Shown: positions 1 to 7,345, counted from the stretch's first letter. The stretch is 8,686 bases of DNA from a bacterium (GCA_018402095.1 JAGYJO010000058.1:1-8686), one strand, 5' to 3'. Notes: a model not told the origin generated them from the letters alone. Numbers and translations: made by a program.

Positions 1-360
1 AGTCATTTTTATCTGGATTTGGTGTTCTACCATTATCTGCTCAAATGTTTCGTGATCATCGATCTGAAAACCGGCAAATTGACGCATCAAGATATCGGAC
101 AGATGGATATGTACGTGCGCATGTTTGATGATCTCAAACGGGGTGAAGGCGACAATCCCACTATCGGCCTGATCCTGTGCGAAGACAAGGACGAAACCAT
201 TGTCCGCTATTCCGTGTTGCAAGAAAACCAACAACTGTTCGCCTCCAAATATCAGAGAATGCTTCCAACGGAAGCAGAACTTATTGCCGAACTTGAGCGA
301 GAACGCCGCATGTACCGCTGCCATACTCCCGAAACCATATCCCCTAAGGTCGTGCTATGA
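1..360 (+). CDS. YhcG-type PD-(D/E)XK nuclease (DUF1016 family), C-terminal part
   Basis: The reading frame is open from base 1 to the TGA at 358-360, giving 119 residues; the true start lies upstream of the window. The fragment begins SHFYLDLVFYHYLLKC and continues FVIIDLKTGK. This is the pattern of the C-terminal nuclease domain of YhcG-like proteins: an Asp in the first strand (residue 6 here) and a D-x-K pair (residues 21 and 23), followed by a segment with GQMDMYVRMFDD and GLILCEDKDE. An intact family member would have an N-terminal DUF1016 domain, so most of the protein is missing here. Family knowledge: these genes often occur in defence islands and next to or inside type I restriction loci; their exact role is not settled. 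The stop overlaps the ATG of the next gene by 4 bases (ATGA), implying translational coupling. The family assignment is firm; the function is inferred. Confidence 0.88.
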   Translation, partial: SHFYLDLVFYHYLLKCFVIIDLKTGKLTHQDIGQMDMYVRMFDDLKRGEGDNPTIGLILCEDKDETIVRYSVLQENQQLFASKYQRMLPTEAELIAELERERRMYRCHTPETISPKVVL

Positions 361-1337
361 AAAAACAAATAACAGACAACAACATCGTCATCTATCAGGC
401 CCCAAATGGGGCGATTGAATTTCATGCAGATAATAACAGTGAAACATTATTGGCAAATTTGAATCAGATTGCAGATTTGTTTGGTGTACAAAAGGCCGCC
501 ATTTCAAAACATATAAAAAACATTTTTGATTCGGATGAACTTTCGTCTAAAGCAACTGTTTCCAAAATGGAAACAGTTCAAACTGAAGGTAATCGATCAA
601 TTGCCCGTACGATTACAATGTACAACCTCGATATGATTATTGCTGTTGGGTATCGCGTTAACTCAAAAACGGCGACCCAATTCCGCATCTGGGCCACCCA
701 AACCCTAAAAAAACACATCACCAAAGGCTATACGATCAACCGCGAACATGTTGGCAAAAATTACGAGGCCTTCATGAAGTCTGTGTCTGATATCCAAGCC
801 CTCTTGCCAGCTCATGTGGTCTTGGATCCCAAGGCCATCTTGGAATTGGTTAGAGAATTTTCAAGCACATGGCTGTCACTGGATGCCTATGACAAAGAAT
901 CCCTGACGATCGTTGGCACAACCAAGAAAGAAATCCATCTTTCAGGCTCAGAATTGACTGACGCCATCGAAAACCTCCGGCAAGAATTGTTCAAAAAAGG
1001 GGAGGTAACAGCACTCTTTGCAGAAGAGCGCGAAAAAGGGAGTGTCGCGGGTATTGTGGGGAATGTGCTGCAATCGTTTGGCGGTGAATCTGTGTATGCC
1101 AGTGTGGAAGAAAAAGCCGCACATTTGTTGTATTTCATGGTGAAAAATCATCCCTTTGTGGATGGGAACAAACGGGCCGGTGCTTTTGCGTTTATCTGGT
1201 TTTTGAGAAAAACAAGACTCAAGGGCGGGCGACATATCAATCCCAACGCGCTCACCGTCCTCACGCTATTGATAGCCGAAAGCCATCCAGAAAAAAAAGA
1301 GCAAATGGTCGCGCTGGTCACCCAGATGCTGAAATAA
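357..1337 (+). CDS. RhuM-Fic/Doc fusion protein
   Basis: A 326-residue protein with two recognisable parts. Residues about 1-120 are RhuM-like: a helix-turn-helix near 34-56 (NQIADLFGVQKAAISKHIKN), then YNLDMIIAVGYRVNS and ATQFRIWATQTLKKHITKGY. Residues about 130-326 form a Fic/Doc domain with HPFVDGNKRAG at 265-275. This active-site loop contains H265, D269 and N271 followed by K272-R273. The NKR form resembles the Doc kinase-type motif rather than the GNGR form of AMP-transferring Fic proteins, so the modification chemistry is uncertain. Known for the families: Fic/Doc proteins modify target proteins by AMP or phosphate transfer; this RhuM-Fic architecture recurs in bacterial accessory regions. 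Context: translation is probably coupled to the upstream nuclease gene through the ATGA overlap, and a paralogous RhuM gene and hsdR follow. The gene carries a perfect 11-bp inverted repeat at 554-578. The fused HTH suggests DNA binding; no separate antitoxin gene is seen. Confidence 0.9.
   Translation: MKKQITDNNIVIYQAPNGAIEFHADNNSETLLANLNQIADLFGVQKAAISKHIKNIFDSDELSSKATVSKMETVQTEGNRSIARTITMYNLDMIIAVGYRVNSKTATQFRIWATQTLKKHITKGYTINREHVGKNYEAFMKSVSDIQALLPAHVVLDPKAILELVREFSSTWLSLDAYDKESLTIVGTTKKEIHLSGSELTDAIENLRQELFKKGEVTALFAEEREKGSVAGIVGNVLQSFGGESVYASVEEKAAHLLYFMVKNHPFVDGNKRAGAFAFIWFLRKTRLKGGRHINPNALTVLTLLIAESHPEKKEQMVALVTQMLK
554..578. repeat. Perfect intragenic inverted repeat in the RhuM-Fic gene
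   Basis: Left arm aactgtttcca (554-564), loop aaa (565-567), right arm tggaaacagtt (568-578): 11 perfect pairs. It covers codons for residues 66-74, just downstream of the HTH. The loop covers the last two bases of the Lys70 codon and the first base of the Met71 codon. A hairpin with the same centre but mostly different arms sits in the neighbouring paralogue at 1574-1610. Confidence 0.9.
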
Positions 1338-1361
1338 CCTCATGCCACTAGGAAACCAATA

Positions 1362-2420
1362 ATGCACAAGAAAAAACTCCCCCCAGCACCCAATGACACG
1401 TTTAATGACTTCCTGCTCTACACCACGCCCAATGGGAAAGTGAAGGTCGAAATATTTCTCCACAATGAAAACATCTGGCTGACGCAGGAGAAAATTGCCC
1501 AGCTGTTTGGTGTACAAAGACCGGCCATTACTAAACATCTCAAAACTATATTTGAAACCAGAGAACTAGATGAGGCTGTGGTATGTTCCATTTTGGAACA
1601 TACCACAGCCCATGGGGCTATTCAGGGAAAAACCCAGACCAATGCCGTCAAATACTACAACCTCGATGCCATCATATCCGTCGGCTATCGGGTCAACTCC
1701 ACCCAGGCAACACAATTTAGAATATGGGCCACAGAGCGGCTCAAAGAATACATCATCAAAGGGTTTACCATGGATGATGAGCGGCTAAAAAATCCCGACA
1801 ACATCTTTGGAAAAGATTATTTTGATGAACAGCTTGAACGCATTCGGGATATCCGATCTAGCGAACGCCGGTTTTATCAGAAAATAACGGACATTTATGC
1901 CCAGTGTAGTTCGGATTACGACAAAAATAGCGACGCGACACAGGCATTTTTCGCGACGGTACAAAATAAACTCCATTGGGCGATTTCCAGACAAACTGCC
2001 GCAGAAATCATTGTTTCCCGGGCAAACGCCAACAAAGACAATATGGGGCTAACCACATGGAAAAATGCACCGGCGGGCAATATCCGTAAGACGGATGTCA
2101 GTATTGCTAAAAATTATCTCAATGAAGATGAAATGGATCATCTGAACCTCATCGTGAGCATGTATCTGGACTATGCAGAGCTACAGGCAAAGAATAAAAA
2201 GCTCATGACCATGACGGATTGGATTGGGAAACTGGATGCTTTTTTGCAATTCAATGAAAAAGATATTTTGACAAATGCGGGCATGGTGACCGCAGAAATA
2301 GCCAAATCCTTTGCTGAAAATGAGTATGCGCAGTACAGAATCATTCAAGATAGACGCCTAGAATCAGATTTTGATCAGCATATAAAAAATCTGATAGAGA
2401 ATAAACGGCCCAAGGAGTAA
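1362..2420 (+). CDS. rhuM: RhuM family protein (virulence RhuM-type)
   Basis: A 352-residue protein of the usual RhuM length. Its N-terminal third is clearly paralogous to the preceding gene: PNGKVKVEIFLHNENIWL leads into a helix-turn-helix at about 40-62 (LTQEKIAQLFGVQRPAITKH), then YYNLDAIISVGYRVNS and ATQFRIWATERLKEYIIKGF. It has no Fic motif. Instead, residues about 135-350 match the RhuM-specific C-terminal region (FGKDYFDEQLERIRDIRSSE and later LNEDEMDHLNLIVSMYLDYAE). Start: ATG at 1362 with AGGA at 1350-1353, 8 bases upstream; the gap to the preceding stop is 24 bases. RhuM was named in Salmonella pathogenicity island 3 and homologues are common near type I restriction genes; the biochemical role is unknown. 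The HTH suggests DNA binding. A 17-bp perfect inverted repeat lies within the gene at 1574-1610. The family call is firm; function is not assigned. Confidence 0.9.
   Translation: MHKKKLPPAPNDTFNDFLLYTTPNGKVKVEIFLHNENIWLTQEKIAQLFGVQRPAITKHLKTIFETRELDEAVVCSILEHTTAHGAIQGKTQTNAVKYYNLDAIISVGYRVNSTQATQFRIWATERLKEYIIKGFTMDDERLKNPDNIFGKDYFDEQLERIRDIRSSERRFYQKITDIYAQCSSDYDKNSDATQAFFATVQNKLHWAISRQTAAEIIVSRANANKDNMGLTTWKNAPAGNIRKTDVSIAKNYLNEDEMDHLNLIVSMYLDYAELQAKNKKLMTMTDWIGKLDAFLQFNEKDILTNAGMVTAEIAKSFAENEYAQYRIIQDRRLESDFDQHIKNLIENKRPKE
1574..1610. repeat. Perfect 17-bp intragenic inverted repeat in rhuM
   Basis: Left arm ggctgtggtatgttcca (1574-1590), loop ttt (1591-1593), right arm tggaacataccacagcc (1594-1610): 17 perfect pairs. 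It is fully inside the coding sequence (residues 71-83). The centre falls on the codons homologous to those at the centre of the 554-578 hairpin, 8 residues after the shared Glu-Leu that follows the HTH. No T-tract follows, so it does not look like a terminator. Confidence 0.95.
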
Positions 2421-2424
2421 CCCC

Positions 2425-5400
2425 ATGTCCCTAGAAAACCTACATTTTGACGAAGCCCGCCAGTCACAGCTCCCCTTCATAGAGCTGCTGGTGAACATGG
2501 GCTATACCTACGTGGACAAAACAGAAGCCATGCGCCAACGTGAGGACACGGCCTCGCGCTTCATTCTCTCTGACATTGCGGCGCAAAAGCTGATGGAGAT
2601 AAACGGGTATGAGGTGGGCGGGACGGCTTACAAATTTAGCGAGAAAGACGTGCGCGATGCCATTGATGATCTGGCCCATATTCAGCTCGAGGGTTTGATC
2701 GATACGGCGCAGAAAATCTACAACATGATCATGCCCACCAGTGGCGGGAAGACCATCACGGTCAACCATGGCGGCAAAAAATCGTCACAGAACTTCCGGT
2801 TCATAGACTTCGAGACGGTTGGGAACAATTCCTTCCATGTGTCTGCGGAATTTGTGGCCAGTGGTCGGCAAAACATACGTCCTGACATTGTGTGTTTCGT
2901 GAACGGAATCCCCTTTGCGGTGATCGAAAACAAGAAGTCCGGCGTGGATGTCAAAGACGCGATCAACCAGATGCTCCGCAATCAAGGTCATGAATTTTGT
3001 CCGAAACTGTTTGCGTATACACAGCTGCTCGTGGCGACCAATGGCACCGCCTTGCAGTACGGGACCACGGGTACACCCAGTAAGTTTTATGCCGTCTGGA
3101 AAGAAAAAGGCGTAGATCCAGATAGTTGGGACGAGAAGGTTCGTAGGCTCATACAGCGGCCAATTGATGCACAGGTGTATGCGGCGATAGTGCAGGATTT
3201 GAAGGTTTCTGCTGCGGGGCATACGCAAAAAATGGACCGACTTCCTACGGTGCAAGACCGTGGGGTGGTATCCCTTTTTGAGCCTCAGCGATTACTCGAC
3301 CTGACCAAAAATCATATTCTTTTTGATGCAGGGATCAAGAAACTGTCACGGTATCAGCAGTATTTTGCCATTGATAAAATGCGCAAGCGTGTTGCGGAAA
3401 AAGAGACGACAGAGCAAGGTGTCACGCGTCGCAAGGGTGGGCTGGTGTGGCATACCCAAGGGTCGGGAAAATCCCTCACGATGGTGATGTTTGTGAAGGC
3501 ACTGATCGAAGACCCACAGATTATCAACCCTCGGGTCATTATCGTGACCGACCGTCGGGACTTGGATGAACAGCTCAAAAAGACATTCGTGAACTGTAAT
3601 CTCAAAAAGAAGGTGATTCAGGCAACCAGTGGGCAGCATCTCATAGATCTTATCCAAGAAAAAAATCTGTCTGTGATCACGACGCTGGTACATAAATTTG
3701 AATCTGCTTCAAAAAAGAGTGCGGGGTTTGTCGATACCGATGAGAATATCTTTGTCCTCATCGACGAGGCGCACCGCACACAAAACGGCATCGCTAACGG
3801 TGAGATGAACCGGATCATTCCCAATGCCTGTTACATCGGATTTACGGGTACGCCTCTCATGAAAGATGAGAAAGCAAGTTGGCGAAAATTTGGGGGATAT
3901 ATCGACAAATACACGCTTGAAGACGCGTTGGGGGACAATATTATTCTCCCGCTCATCTATGAAGGTCGCTATGTTGAACTGGTGCAGAATGCCGAACAGA
4001 TAGATCGTCACGTAGCGCGAATCACGGAGGGGCTCAACGATAAGCAAAAAAAAGAGCTGCAGCAGTTTGCTGGCTCGAAACTCATTAAGGACAATCCGAA
4101 TCGCATCGTTGAAATTGCGATAGATATCGAAAAACATTTTATTGCGAATTTTCAGGGTACAGGTCTCAAGGCGCAGTTGGTGGCCCCGTCGAAATATTCC
4201 GCAGTATTGTTCCAAAAAACATTTGAGAGCTTGGGGAAAATTCGTACCGCGATCGTGATTTCGGATGAGCATGAGGATGGTGATGAAACAAATACCCACA
4301 AGCAAGACGTCGTCAAATATCTTGCGGGTATCCGGAATCACAACGGTAGTATTGATAAATACGAAAAAGAGGTTGTGGAAAGTTTTAAACACCAGGAGGC
4401 GGGTATCGAGATCATCATTGTGGTCGATAAGCTCCTCACGGGATTTGATGCCCCTCGAAACACGGTACTCTATCTTGCTAAAGACTTGAGGGATCACAAC
4501 CTGCTCCAAGCGATTGCGCGCGTGAACCGTTTGTTTGAAAGCAAAAAAGAAAAGCCAAAGACAGCGGGCTATATCATGGACTATTCAGAGAATGCGAAGA
4601 ACATCGATATCGCGATGAAGCTTTTTGGTAATTATGATGAGAATGATGTCAAAGGCACGCTGATAGATGTGTCTGAAAAGATTCAAGAACTTGAGCAGAG
4701 CTATTCGTTGCTCTATGACGTGTTTAAGTCGGTCAAAGGGTCCTCCGATGACGAGGTCTACTTGCAGTTTCTGGCGGACCACCCCAGAAGGGAGACTTTT
4801 TACAAAACACTTAATGCGTTTATTAAAAATCTGAGTGAATGCTTTGCATTGCAGGGGTTTGTGCACGCGTTTAAACATCTGGATATGTACAAACGTGAGC
4901 TCAAAAAATTTGTTGCGCTGCGTAAATCAGCAAGCTTGAAGTACGCGGATCGTGTGGATCTCTTGGAATACAAACAATCGCTGATCACCATTTTGGATAA
5001 ATATGTGGATGCGCGTGGGGTTGAGCTCCTCACGAAGCAGATCAACATCACAGACAGGGCACAATTTGAGGAAGCGATAGAGACACTGGGCTCTGACAAA
5101 TCAAAAGCGGAAGCCATCGCCGCGCAGACACAGAAGACAATTACCGAAAAATACGATACCGATCCTGAATTTTATGATCAATTTTCTAAGAAAATTTCTG
5201 AAATTCTTGAGAAAATGCGTCTAGGAAAACTGGCCGATGTGGAAGCCTTGAAAAACATGAAGGTGATTCACAACGATGTGCTAAACAAGAAAGATGAGGC
5301 ACTTCCAGAAGGCATCGCGTCTGAAAAAGGGGCGGATGTTTTTTACCGTAATCTCAGAGATAAATTCGATGGCTTCAAGCTTCCCGAGGAGATCTACATT

Positions 5401-5619
5401 GCGATCGTTCTCGATATTTTTAAGATTATTAGGAAGGCCGCGATTGTGGACTGGTACAAAAATGGGGATGTGAAACGCCAGATGCGAAACCATATTGATG
5501 ACTATCTGTACGATATTGTTCGCTGTGAGATGGGGGTTGGGATAGACAACGAGGAGATTGCCTCTATCATCGACAAAGCGATGACACTCGCGGAACATAA
5601 TTTTGATTTGTTTCTATAA
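2425..5619 (+). CDS. hsdR: Type I restriction enzyme R subunit (HsdR)
   Basis: A complete 1064-residue HsdR, the subunit that translocates DNA and cleaves unmethylated DNA in a type I complex with HsdM and HsdS. Visible parts in order: an N-terminal PD-(D/E)XK nuclease with D154 (RPDIVCF), E168 and K170 (AVIENKKSG); an SF2 helicase with Walker A HTQGSGKS at 343-350; motif Ia near IVTDRRDLDEQL; the Walker B box DEAH at 447-450; motif III GFTGTPL at 472-478; motif V LLTGFDAP at 670-677; and motif VI QAIARVNR at 695-702. A helical C-terminal region ends at 1064. Length and motif order fit the EcoR124I-like (type IC) group. No key residue is missing, so the enzyme looks intact. Start: ATG at 2425, preceded by AAGGAG at 2411-2416 with 8 bases of spacing; the ribosome site overlaps the end of rhuM, whose stop is only 4 bases upstream. 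hsdM and hsdS are not seen here and are expected upstream. Confidence 0.97.
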   Translation: MSLENLHFDEARQSQLPFIELLVNMGYTYVDKTEAMRQREDTASRFILSDIAAQKLMEINGYEVGGTAYKFSEKDVRDAIDDLAHIQLEGLIDTAQKIYNMIMPTSGGKTITVNHGGKKSSQNFRFIDFETVGNNSFHVSAEFVASGRQNIRPDIVCFVNGIPFAVIENKKSGVDVKDAINQMLRNQGHEFCPKLFAYTQLLVATNGTALQYGTTGTPSKFYAVWKEKGVDPDSWDEKVRRLIQRPIDAQVYAAIVQDLKVSAAGHTQKMDRLPTVQDRGVVSLFEPQRLLDLTKNHILFDAGIKKLSRYQQYFAIDKMRKRVAEKETTEQGVTRRKGGLVWHTQGSGKSLTMVMFVKALIEDPQIINPRVIIVTDRRDLDEQLKKTFVNCNLKKKVIQATSGQHLIDLIQEKNLSVITTLVHKFESASKKSAGFVDTDENIFVLIDEAHRTQNGIANGEMNRIIPNACYIGFTGTPLMKDEKASWRKFGGYIDKYTLEDALGDNIILPLIYEGRYVELVQNAEQIDRHVARITEGLNDKQKKELQQFAGSKLIKDNPNRIVEIAIDIEKHFIANFQGTGLKAQLVAPSKYSAVLFQKTFESLGKIRTAIVISDEHEDGDETNTHKQDVVKYLAGIRNHNGSIDKYEKEVVESFKHQEAGIEIIIVVDKLLTGFDAPRNTVLYLAKDLRDHNLLQAIARVNRLFESKKEKPKTAGYIMDYSENAKNIDIAMKLFGNYDENDVKGTLIDVSEKIQELEQSYSLLYDVFKSVKGSSDDEVYLQFLADHPRRETFYKTLNAFIKNLSECFALQGFVHAFKHLDMYKRELKKFVALRKSASLKYADRVDLLEYKQSLITILDKYVDARGVELLTKQINITDRAQFEEAIETLGSDKSKAEAIAAQTQKTITEKYDTDPEFYDQFSKKISEILEKMRLGKLADVEALKNMKVIHNDVLNKKDEALPEGIASEKGADVFYRNLRDKFDGFKLPEEIYIAIVLDIFKIIRKAAIVDWYKNGDVKRQMRNHIDDYLYDIVRCEMGVGIDNEEIASIIDKAMTLAEHNFDLFL

Positions 5620-5649
5620 CCGTCACTATCTACCTCCTACGGGATCCAA

Positions 5650-5694
5650 CACTTCGGCTAGGCTCAGTGACCAGCGGAGCCCTTTGAAATCCCC
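5650..5694. repeat. Intergenic repeat, copy A
   Basis: It lies between hsdR and the metallopeptidase pseudogene. It starts cacttcggctaggctcagtg and ends gccctttgaaatcccc. The left half recurs on the + strand at 7123-7146. Bases 5664-5691 match the reverse complement of 7196-7223 at 25 of 28 positions. Its gccctttgaaatcccc end reappears, one A shorter, at 7823-7837 inside the DUF1338 gene. This is a dispersed repeat family with at least three sites in the window. Confidence 0.8.
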
Positions 5695-5708
5695 TTTGGC
5701 CATGGGGC

Positions 5709-5722
5709 TAGATAATTATCTA
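5709..5722. repeat. 14-bp perfect palindrome upstream of the pseudogene
   Basis: The sequence tagataattatcta equals its own reverse complement. It is AT-rich and ends 6 bases before the ATG at 5729. It could be the remains of an operator or a -10-like region for the decayed gene. No Shine-Dalgarno sequence lies between it and the ATG. Confidence 0.5.
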
Positions 5723-5728
5723 TAACCT

Positions 5729-6414
5729 ATGAATACGTTTACCTTTGGCAGCTTTGTGTATGACTATGAACTGATCAGACAAAATCGCAAAACGCTGTCG
5801 CTCACGGTCACGCCGGATCTGCGTCTCATCCTCAAATGTCCGACACAGTCCGATATGGCACGCATCGAGGCCTTTTTGCAGAAAAAATGGTTTTGGCTGG
5901 AAAAGCAATTGTCTTTCTTTTAAAAAATATCAGAGAAAAATATATGCAAAAGAATTTATTTCAGGGAAGGACATCTCTATCGCATGGCAGTACGCTTGTG
6001 GTCAGACACATAGCCATAAGACCGGGTGTTATTCATATCGTGGGCAGTTGATCGTTCATACATGACAAAAGACGGATGAATGGGCGCCACAACAAAAATT
6101 GATTGATGCGGGTTTACAGTGAAAATCGGCTTATGGTTTGCATGGTCTGATTCAGAGAGATGCTGTCTCGTTTTGATTGCTGTTTTATGTCCCCTTTGGG
6201 TATGGCGAATGATGAAAACGTTGTGCTTCCTTGAACGAGGGAAAATTTTCTTAAACTCTAAGCGATCCAGCAGCTACCCTAAAGCGCACATAGACTACGT
6301 GATTGTGCATGAGCTATGCCATTTGACGTACCAAAATCATGGCACAAATTCTTGGAAACTTCTCGATGAGAAACACCCGGATGGAAAAAGTCAAAGAACG
6401 GCTTGAGGTAAATT
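5729..6414 (+). pseudogene. Decayed YgjP-like (DUF45, M48-type) zinc metallopeptidase
   Basis: The intact start reads NTFTFGSFVYDYELIRQNRK and continues through KTLSLTVTPDLRLILKCPT to WFWLEKQLSFF, the N-terminal pattern of YgjP/DUF45 proteins; it stops at TAA around 5921. Family sequence then continues in other frames: KKYQRKIYAKEFISG (from about 5924), EGHLYR (about 5967), CYSYRGQLIVHT (to about 6053), YSENRLMVCM and FREMLSRFDCC (about 6110-6180), RGKIFLN (about 6237), and PKAHIDYVIVHELCHLTYQNH with the zinc site HELCH at 6308-6322. A last shift restores KVKERLE near 6390-6410. At least four frame changes and several stops mean no functional protein. In other genomes DUF45 genes often follow hsdR, so this is probably the former last member of the restriction operon. 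The several independent lesions make a single sequencing error an unlikely explanation. Confidence 0.85.
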
Positions 6415-7122
6415 GGGTGGGGATCATTAATGGAGCGATTAAGGACCAACCCATTTGGGATCACGGCATCAGGGTCCCCGCATATTTAAAGCCGGTTTTA
6501 AAGGCCTGCCCTTGGCGGGAAGCGTGGCAGTGTCCTGTTTCAAAATTTCCGTTGATCCCTACGTCTGAAAAACGCTATTGCGGAGGTGGCCCACGGTCGA
6601 TGTGCATTGTGGCAATGTGTCGCGGCTAAGAGAGGCACGTGGTGGTGCAAAAAGGACAGGATTTGGTGGTCGTGGGTGGTTTCTGGGGAAGTTTTCTTTC
6701 GCGTAGGCGATTGATGCGCCTTTGACCACAAAAAACACCGCCCCAAGAGATGATGAGAAAGCTTTGATCACACTCATTGAGGGAACACCTACAATTGAGC
6801 ACTACGAGCTGCCTTTGGCTTCGCTATTGTCAGATACTGTCCGCCTCTAGTCCTGGCTTCCAATACCAAACAAAATTGCTCATATCCACACCGTCAACAG
6901 AGGAGTCCGACGATCGGGGCGATGATATTGGCAACCAGCCACCGGTAACTTTAATGCCCCACCTTAGATCACGATGCTGATGGCTGATACCCAACACGCC
7001 TTTAAGGCAAACGTTTTGTATTCCTGTATGGATTTTTTCATAGGTCACTAGGCTATCATATTTTGCTGTTGAAAATTTTGGGGTCTTGTTTTGCACTGTA
7101 ATCACTTCCTAGACGGGGCATG
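6415..7122. other. Gene-less stretch with coding debris, no recognisable gene
   Basis: About 700 bases with no long convincing ORF on either strand. The longest open frames (6559-6777 and 6830-7105 on the - strand, 6339-6629 on the + strand) show no family signature and have biased, low-quality protein composition. I saw no tRNA or rRNA, no transposase fragment and no clear terminal inverted repeats. Like the adjacent pseudogene, it looks like eroded coding sequence. One short stretch (6707-6850) reads more like real protein and is listed separately. Confidence 0.5.
6707..6850 (+). pseudogene. Possible remnant of an unidentified coding sequence
   Basis: A 47-codon open stretch bounded by TAG at 6704-6706 and TAG at 6848-6850, without an ATG. 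It reads AIDAPLTTKNTAPRDDEKAL then ITLIEGTPTIEHYELPLASL, ending LSDTVRL. The composition (charged and hydrophobic residues alternating, no low-complexity runs) resembles genuine protein more than the surrounding frames do. I do not recognise the family. It may be a fragment of a gene broken in the same way as the metallopeptidase upstream, or chance. Confidence 0.3.
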
Positions 7123-7237
7123 ACACTTCGGCTGCGCCCAGTGACCTAAAACCTGAAAACATTATTTCGCTCAGCTTTGCTGAGCGAAATAGAGAGATTT
7201 CAAAGGGCTTAGCTGGTCCCTGAGGCATCTCGAAGGG
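7123..7237. repeat. Composite intergenic repeat, copy B (split, with internal hairpin)
   Basis: The left part at 7123-7146 (acacttcggctgcgcccagt then gacc) matches the left half of copy A. The hairpin at 7163-7191 follows. Then 7196-7223 (gatttcaaagggcttagctg and onward) is the inverted counterpart of the right half of copy A. It ends with ccctgaggcatctcgaaggg (7218-7237), which resembles the CCCTGAGCTTGTCGAAGGG-type repeat that I recall as widespread in bacterial genomes. Compared with copy A, the two halves are separated and one is flipped, implying rearrangement or nested insertion. Confidence 0.75.
7163..7191. repeat. Perfect 13-bp inverted repeat within copy B
   Basis: Left arm tatttcgctcagc (7163-7175), loop ttt (7176-7178), right arm gctgagcgaaata (7179-7191). 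No T-tract follows, so it is unlikely to be a classical terminator. It matches the 7771-7801 hairpin in design: TTTCG, CAGC, TTY loop, GCTG, CGAAA. Here an extra CT on one side is matched by AG on the other. Confidence 0.85.
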
Positions 7238-7345
7238 TGATTCCCTGTTAAGCCCCCTGGCGTAGGAAACGGTTACGTATTGTTCGCGTCCATCCCCTGA
7301 CACCAAAGCCGTCTTTCGGGTATTCTTTTTTGTACTGAGCGGGTT

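Noticed and set aside
399..412. Short inverted repeat gcccc-aaat-ggggc near the start of the RhuM-Fic gene
   Set aside because: Only 5-bp arms, and it encodes the Pro-Asn-Gly motif also present in the paralogue, so codon constraint can explain it.
1610..1620. The 11-mer ccatggggcta occurs here and at 5700-5710
   Set aside because: Short match, no extended similarity around either site; probably chance.
3709..4509. 266-codon open frame on the - strand inside hsdR
   Set aside because: It lies antisense to a clearly intact helicase region, has no recognisable domain, and is a frame shadow.
7163..7191. Rho-independent terminator
   Set aside because: Strong stem, but neither side has a run of T; the same hairpin design occurs inside a coding region.
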